Assembly: GCF_900240215.1 (NCBI RefSeq)
Contig: NZ_LT964679.1
Coordinates: forward strand, 583,970 to 647,969
Direction of reading: 5' to 3'
From: Raoultibacter timonensis
GTDB lineage: Bacteria; Actinomycetota; Coriobacteriia; Coriobacteriales; Eggerthellaceae
DNA: 64,000 nt
Part shown: one piece after another, positions 60,238 through 64,000 of the stretch
Numbering within the stretch: position 1 is the first letter of the stretch
How the letters are laid out: each line of letters begins with the position of its first letter
Position numbers and translations under genes: made by a program
Notes under the pieces: model-generated
The model's input: only the letters and a program-made list of their open reading frames with translations
What the model was told of the DNA's origin: nothing
Database searches by the model: none

Positions 60238-62559
60238 ATGGATGAAGAACGAGTAGGCCACGAACAGCTCGACGCCAGGGCGCAAGGGGAGAAACCGGCG
60301 CCGGTCGCGAAGAGGGAAACCCAAGACGACCCGAGTGGGCGCGCATGGACATGGCAGGAGGACGGCTATACCGTCGTTCGGTCCAACGCGAGGTCGGGCC
60401 CCGGTTGCCACGATAACTGCGGCGTCCTCATGTACGTCAAGGACGGGGTGCTCGAGAAGATCGAGGGCGATCCCGAGAACCCCTACAACCAGGGAAGGCT
60501 CTGTCCGCGGTGCCTTGCCTTCAAGGAGATGCTCTACCACGAAGACCGTCTGAAGTACCCCATGAAGCGCGCCAAGGAAGACCGCGGCAAGAACGCGTTT
60601 ACACGCATCACGTGGGACGAGGCGTACGACATCATCGAGCGGGAGATGAAGGCCGTCATCGAAAAGTACGGCAACGAGGCAATCTGGGTTACCCAGGGCA
60701 CCGGCCGCGACATCAACGGCTACGGGCCCCTTATGGCCCAGTACCTCGGTACGCCGAATTACGGCACGGGATTCCTTTCGGGTCAGGCGTGCTACGCGCC
60801 CCGTATTTTCTCGACGGCGCTCAAAGCCGGCGGTCTCTTCATCTGCGATTACTCGCAGTTCTTCCCCGACCGCTACGACGATCCTCGTTGGGAGGCGCCC
60901 GAATACGTTCTCATTTGGGGAAACAATCCCGTTGTCGCAAATTCCGACGGCACGCTCGGCCACTGGATCGTGGAGAGCATGAAGCGCGGCAGCAAGCTCA
61001 TCGTTATGGATCCGATGCTCACCTGGGTTGCCGGAAAGGCCGACGTGTTCTTGCAGGTACGGCCGGGCACCGATGCCGCGCTCGCGCTCGCTCTCTGCAA
61101 CCAGATCATCGCCGACGGTCTGCAGGATCAGGAATTCATCGACTATTGGTGCTATGGATACGACGAATTCGCCGAGCACGTGAAGGGCAATACGCCGGCA
61201 TGGGCGGCCGAAATCTGCGGCGTCGACGAGGACCTTATCGTCGAGGCGGCTCGCAAGATCGGCAATGCGAAGTCGTGCTGCCTGCAGTGGGGCGTCGCCA
61301 TGGACCATACGTCCGAAGGCTTCATCACCGGCATGGCGTGCTTCGACCTTATGGCGCTGACCGGCAACTTCGAAAAACCGGGTACGATGGTGGCGGCGAA
61401 TCCCGTGTGGGATATGAGCGTCACCTGGATGCCGCGCGACAAGGTGTGGCGCGAATGCTCCGAGCCGGTCAAAGATCAGGGCCGTACCATGAACTTCGAT
61501 TACCCCGCCCTCAAGGCGATGGCCGCCATCAGCCCCGACATGCTCCTGACCGCCATGGAGACGGGCGAGCCGTATCCCATCAAGGCCATGTTCATGATGC
61601 AGAACAACGCGATCGCCTGCATGGGCGCCGCCCCGCAGCGCATTCTGCCCGCGCTCCAGAAGATGGAGTTCAACGTGGTGGTCGACCTGTTTTTGACTCC
61701 GACCGCCCTCGCGTGCGCTGATGTGCTGCTGCCGGCTGCGTGCTTCGCGGAGCGCATCGGCATCACGGGTCATCAGCCCTACGCGCTCGGATCGATCGCG
61801 CAAGCCGTCGAGCCGCTCGGAGAATGCAAGTCCGACCAGCGCATCATCTATGAGACGGGTAGCCGGTTCACCACCGACGAGTACAAGCAGTGGGACGATG
61901 AGCAGGGATTCTACGACTATCTGCTGAGAAATACCGGCTATAGCTACGAGGAGCTGCGCGAGCGCACCTGGGCGTACCCCGAGTTCGAGTACCGTAAGAA
62001 CGAGAAGGGCATGCTGCGCCCCGACGGCACGGTGGGCTTCGCTACCTCGACGGGTCGCTACAACTTCTACTGCCCCGAGATGCTGCACTTCGGCCTTTCG
62101 CCGCTTGCGACCTACGAGGAGCCGCCCGAGAGTCCGGTGTCCCGCCCCGATCTGGCCGAAAAGTACCCGCTTGTGTTGACGACCGGTGCTCGGCCGTGGG
62201 GATTCTTCCATTCCGAGCATCGTCAGAGCCCTTCGATGCGCCGTTTGCATCCCAATCCCGAGATTCGCATTCATCCCGAGACGGCGTCGAAATACGGTAT
62301 TGCGGAGGGGGACTGGGTTCACATCGAGAACAACTTCGGATCGTGCAAGCAGAAAGCGCATCTCACCACGCGCATTCGCAAGGATACGGTGTCGGCCGAC
62401 CATGCCTGGTGGTTCCCGGAGCGGGGGCCTGAGGACGGAACGCTCTTCGGCGTGATGGAGTCCAACATCAACCGGCTCGTTCCGATGCGTCCCGGCAAAG
62501 TAGGGCTTGGGGCGTCGTACAAGTCGCAGCTGTGCAGCATCAGCAAAATCGAGGAGTGA
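60238..62559 (+). CDS. Cytoplasmic molybdopterin oxidoreductase (acetylene hydratase / dehydroxylase-like)
   Basis: 773 residues, no Tat or signal peptide, so it works in the cytoplasm. The N-terminal cluster site reads GPGCHDNCGVLMYVKDG and later RLCPRC: Cys57, Cys61, Cys89 and Cys92. The first Cys of the usual CxxCxxxC is absent and an extra Cys follows the last. DRLKYPMKRAKEDRGKNAFT, then the Mo-bis-MGD binding domains (GNNPVVANSDG, VRPGTDAALALALCNQI, QNNAIACMGAAPQRILPALQ) match the DMSO reductase superfamily. SGQAC with Cys185 lies near the Mo-ligand position. Relatives include acetylene hydratase, transhydroxylases and the gut catechol dehydroxylases; the substrate is unknown. A small ferredoxin and a LysR regulator follow. 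Confidence 0.88.
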   Translation: MDEERVGHEQLDARAQGEKPAPVAKRETQDDPSGRAWTWQEDGYTVVRSNARSGPGCHDNCGVLMYVKDGVLEKIEGDPENPYNQGRLCPRCLAFKEMLYHEDRLKYPMKRAKEDRGKNAFTRITWDEAYDIIEREMKAVIEKYGNEAIWVTQGTGRDINGYGPLMAQYLGTPNYGTGFLSGQACYAPRIFSTALKAGGLFICDYSQFFPDRYDDPRWEAPEYVLIWGNNPVVANSDGTLGHWIVESMKRGSKLIVMDPMLTWVAGKADVFLQVRPGTDAALALALCNQIIADGLQDQEFIDYWCYGYDEFAEHVKGNTPAWAAEICGVDEDLIVEAARKIGNAKSCCLQWGVAMDHTSEGFITGMACFDLMALTGNFEKPGTMVAANPVWDMSVTWMPRDKVWRECSEPVKDQGRTMNFDYPALKAMAAISPDMLLTAMETGEPYPIKAMFMMQNNAIACMGAAPQRILPALQKMEFNVVVDLFLTPTALACADVLLPAACFAERIGITGHQPYALGSIAQAVEPLGECKSDQRIIYETGSRFTTDEYKQWDDEQGFYDYLLRNTGYSYEELRERTWAYPEFEYRKNEKGMLRPDGTVGFATSTGRYNFYCPEMLHFGLSPLATYEEPPESPVSRPDLAEKYPLVLTTGARPWGFFHSEHRQSPSMRRLHPNPEIRIHPETASKYGIAEGDWVHIENNFGSCKQKAHLTTRIRKDTVSADHAWWFPERGPEDGTLFGVMESNINRLVPMRPGKVGLGASYKSQLCSISKIEE

Positions 62560-62564
62560 GTGCT

Positions 62565-62888
62565 ATGAACCAAGTGCTTGTAGTTGATTACGATTACTGC
62601 TCGGGTTGCCATACCTGCGAGATAGCCTGCCAGCAGGAGCATGGTTTTGCTCCCGACCAGTACGGCATTAAGCTGACCCAGGTGGGCCCCGATCAGATTA
62701 CCGAGAGAAAATGGCAGTACGATTTCGTGCCGGTGCCGACCGACCGCTGCGACCGCTGCGCGAAGCGCCAGGACTCCGGCAAGGTGCCGAGCTGCGTGCA
62801 GCACTGCCAGGCGGGGTGCATCTACGTCGGCACGCTCGACGAGGTATCCGATAAGCTCGGCAAGGGCAAGGTCGTGCTATTCACCTGA
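62565..62888 (+). CDS. Small 4Fe-4S ferredoxin-type partner subunit
   Basis: 107 residues from ATG 62565, 5 bases after the molybdoenzyme stop. CSGCHTCEIACQQEH (12-26) and CDRCAKRQDSGKVPSCVQHC (about 63-82) followed by QAGCIYVG supply ligands for two [4Fe-4S] clusters. It is shorter than DmsB-type subunits, which have four clusters. It probably delivers electrons to the preceding cytoplasmic enzyme; no membrane anchor is present in the operon, so the donor is soluble or unknown. Confidence 0.87.
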   Translation: MNQVLVVDYDYCSGCHTCEIACQQEHGFAPDQYGIKLTQVGPDQITERKWQYDFVPVPTDRCDRCAKRQDSGKVPSCVQHCQAGCIYVGTLDEVSDKLGKGKVVLFT

Positions 62889-63037
62889 GCCCTCGCATCT
62901 TCTGCCTTGCGGTTGCGCGGCGTAGCGGATAGCGCAGTACGCAGATGATTTTCTGGCGGGACGGGGACTTGGCTTCCCGTCCCGTTTTCATGGGGTACAA
63001 TGGGCGTATTCGTAACTCTGAAATACATAGGAGGGCC

Positions 63038-63982
63038 ATGCGAATCGATACGCTCTACGAATTCTTGCTGCTGACATCGAACTTGAACTTTACCGAAACC
63101 GCGAAGAGCTTCTTCGTTTCGCAGTCGGTTTTGAGCAATCATATTTCGGGGCTCGAAAAGGAGCTCGGCATCCGCCTATTCGTGCGCGATCGCCATTCCG
63201 TGCGGCTGACCGAAGCGGGGTCGCTGTTTTTGGAGGACGCCCAGAAGATCGTGGCCGATTACGAGCATGCCCTGAGCCGCATATTCCAATATCGCGACGG
63301 TGTTTCCTCGGTCATCAGGATCGGGTATCTGCTGGGTTCGTACGGGTCGTTTCTCCCCTTGGTATGCAAGCGCTACAGCGAGCAGCATCCCGAGGTGGGC
63401 TTCCATTTCAAGACCATGGAGATCGGCGACGTTCAGGCAAAGTTGAGCGAAAACCGCATCGATATCGGATTCACTCTGTTCACCAAGGATATCCAGGGCG
63501 GGAAGTACGCGTATCGATGCCTGTACGAAGATCGCTACAAGCTTGCTGTGCCCAAAACGCATCGCTTGGCCGAACGCGAGAGCGTGACCCTATCCGATCT
63601 CAAGGGCGAGATCGTTTTGTCCCCCCGGTTCAACCGCACCCGCTCAACGCTATCGCAGGTGAGCGTGAAGCTGCGCAACGCCGGCATCGAAGTGCGTACC
63701 GACGATCAGATCGTCGATTCCGGAGCGCTCATGGCTACCATCGTGGCAACGGGCTACGTTGCGATGTCGCTTGACCACCACAAGCTGTACGGAAGCGGCA
63801 ACGTCGTGTTCGTTCCGGTCGACGACGACGGGATGGACCTATGCTGCGGGCCCATCTGGAAGAAGTCGAAAGAGAACGATACCATCCTCTCGTTCATAGA
63901 TTTCCTCTTCAAGGAGACCGAAGGCTTCACGAAAGAGGACTTCTTATCCCGCGAGGGAGCCGAAGGCCTCCCGCTTTTATAG
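63038..63982 (+). CDS. LysR-family transcriptional regulator
   Basis: 314 residues from ATG 63038 with TAGGAGGG upstream. The N-terminal winged helix (YEFLLLTSNLNFTETAKSFF, VSQSVLSNHISGLEKELGIR, LFVRDRHSVRLTEAG) is followed by the periplasmic-binding-like effector domain (VIRIGYLLGSYGSFLPLVCK onward). LysR proteins usually activate a neighbouring operon on binding its substrate or product; the adjacent molybdoenzyme operon is the natural target. It is transcribed in the same direction downstream of that operon, not divergently as is usual. Confidence 0.92.
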   Translation: MRIDTLYEFLLLTSNLNFTETAKSFFVSQSVLSNHISGLEKELGIRLFVRDRHSVRLTEAGSLFLEDAQKIVADYEHALSRIFQYRDGVSSVIRIGYLLGSYGSFLPLVCKRYSEQHPEVGFHFKTMEIGDVQAKLSENRIDIGFTLFTKDIQGGKYAYRCLYEDRYKLAVPKTHRLAERESVTLSDLKGEIVLSPRFNRTRSTLSQVSVKLRNAGIEVRTDDQIVDSGALMATIVATGYVAMSLDHHKLYGSGNVVFVPVDDDGMDLCCGPIWKKSKENDTILSFIDFLFKETEGFTKEDFLSREGAEGLPLL

Positions 63983-64000
63983 CAACCCGTTTTCGGACTT

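Overview
The window looks like a chromosome segment of a high-GC anaerobic actinobacterium of the class Coriobacteriia, most likely family Eggerthellaceae (relatives of Eggerthella, Gordonibacter, Raoultibacter). The reasons are: Tat-exported flavoprotein reductases paired with FMN-binding lipoproteins, a membrane-bound LuxR regulator, two unrelated molybdenum oxidoreductase loci, a complete arginine deiminase operon, and many GTG starts or starts that sit almost on a -10 box. This is inference from gene content; no rRNA is present to fix the genus.

Layout. 1-5.2 kb: the end of accA, a PTS EIIC-EAL fusion, a DUF1847 protein, and a 12-helix LuxR regulator reading leftward. 5.2-7.7 kb: a divergent respiratory module with an FMN-binding lipoprotein and a Tat/lipobox flavoprotein reductase. 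7.8-8.1 kb: a frameshifted GIY-YIG gene. 8.3-14.1 kb: a Tat-exported molybdoenzyme operon with two Fe-S subunits, a TorD chaperone, an NrfD-like anchor and a GntR regulator. 14.1-22.3 kb: housekeeping genes (slipin, YaiI, M20 and M42 peptidases, htpG behind a CIRCE element, a pentapeptide protein, smpB, a very acidic protein), then ssrA.

22.83-30.06 kb: an element of about 7.2 kb inserted exactly at the 3' end of ssrA by a large serine recombinase. It carries a MerR-like regulator, a terminase-small-like protein, a HEPN-motif protein, a strongly structured candidate RNA, a PD-(D/E)XK nuclease-like protein, a small protein and a lipoprotein. The old ssrA terminator is stranded on the far side of the insert. 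The HEPN / RNA / nuclease group is the best candidate here for an undescribed system, probably anti-phage or toxin-antitoxin like, but this is unproven.

30.2-54.4 kb: mixed core and accessory genes, including an XRE membrane regulator, PAP2, HdeD-like and CopB-type ATPase genes, an L,D-transpeptidase, YbaK, a flavoprotein, murI, rdgB with tRNA-Pro, an AbiEi/DUF559 protein flanked by two related long palindromes, a methyltransferase, DUF7000, DUF3810, a giant S8 surface protease, a DEAD-box helicase, tRNA-Gly, a glutaredoxin, an XRE-desulfoferrodoxin fusion and tRNA-Arg. 54.9-60 kb: arcA-arcB-arcC and a YfcC-type antiporter, i.e. ATP from arginine. 60.2-64 kb: a second, cytoplasmic molybdoenzyme with a small ferredoxin and a LysR regulator.

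Together the genes describe an asaccharolytic, respiring anaerobe that makes ATP from arginine and disposes of electrons through dedicated reductases, each with its own adjacent regulator.
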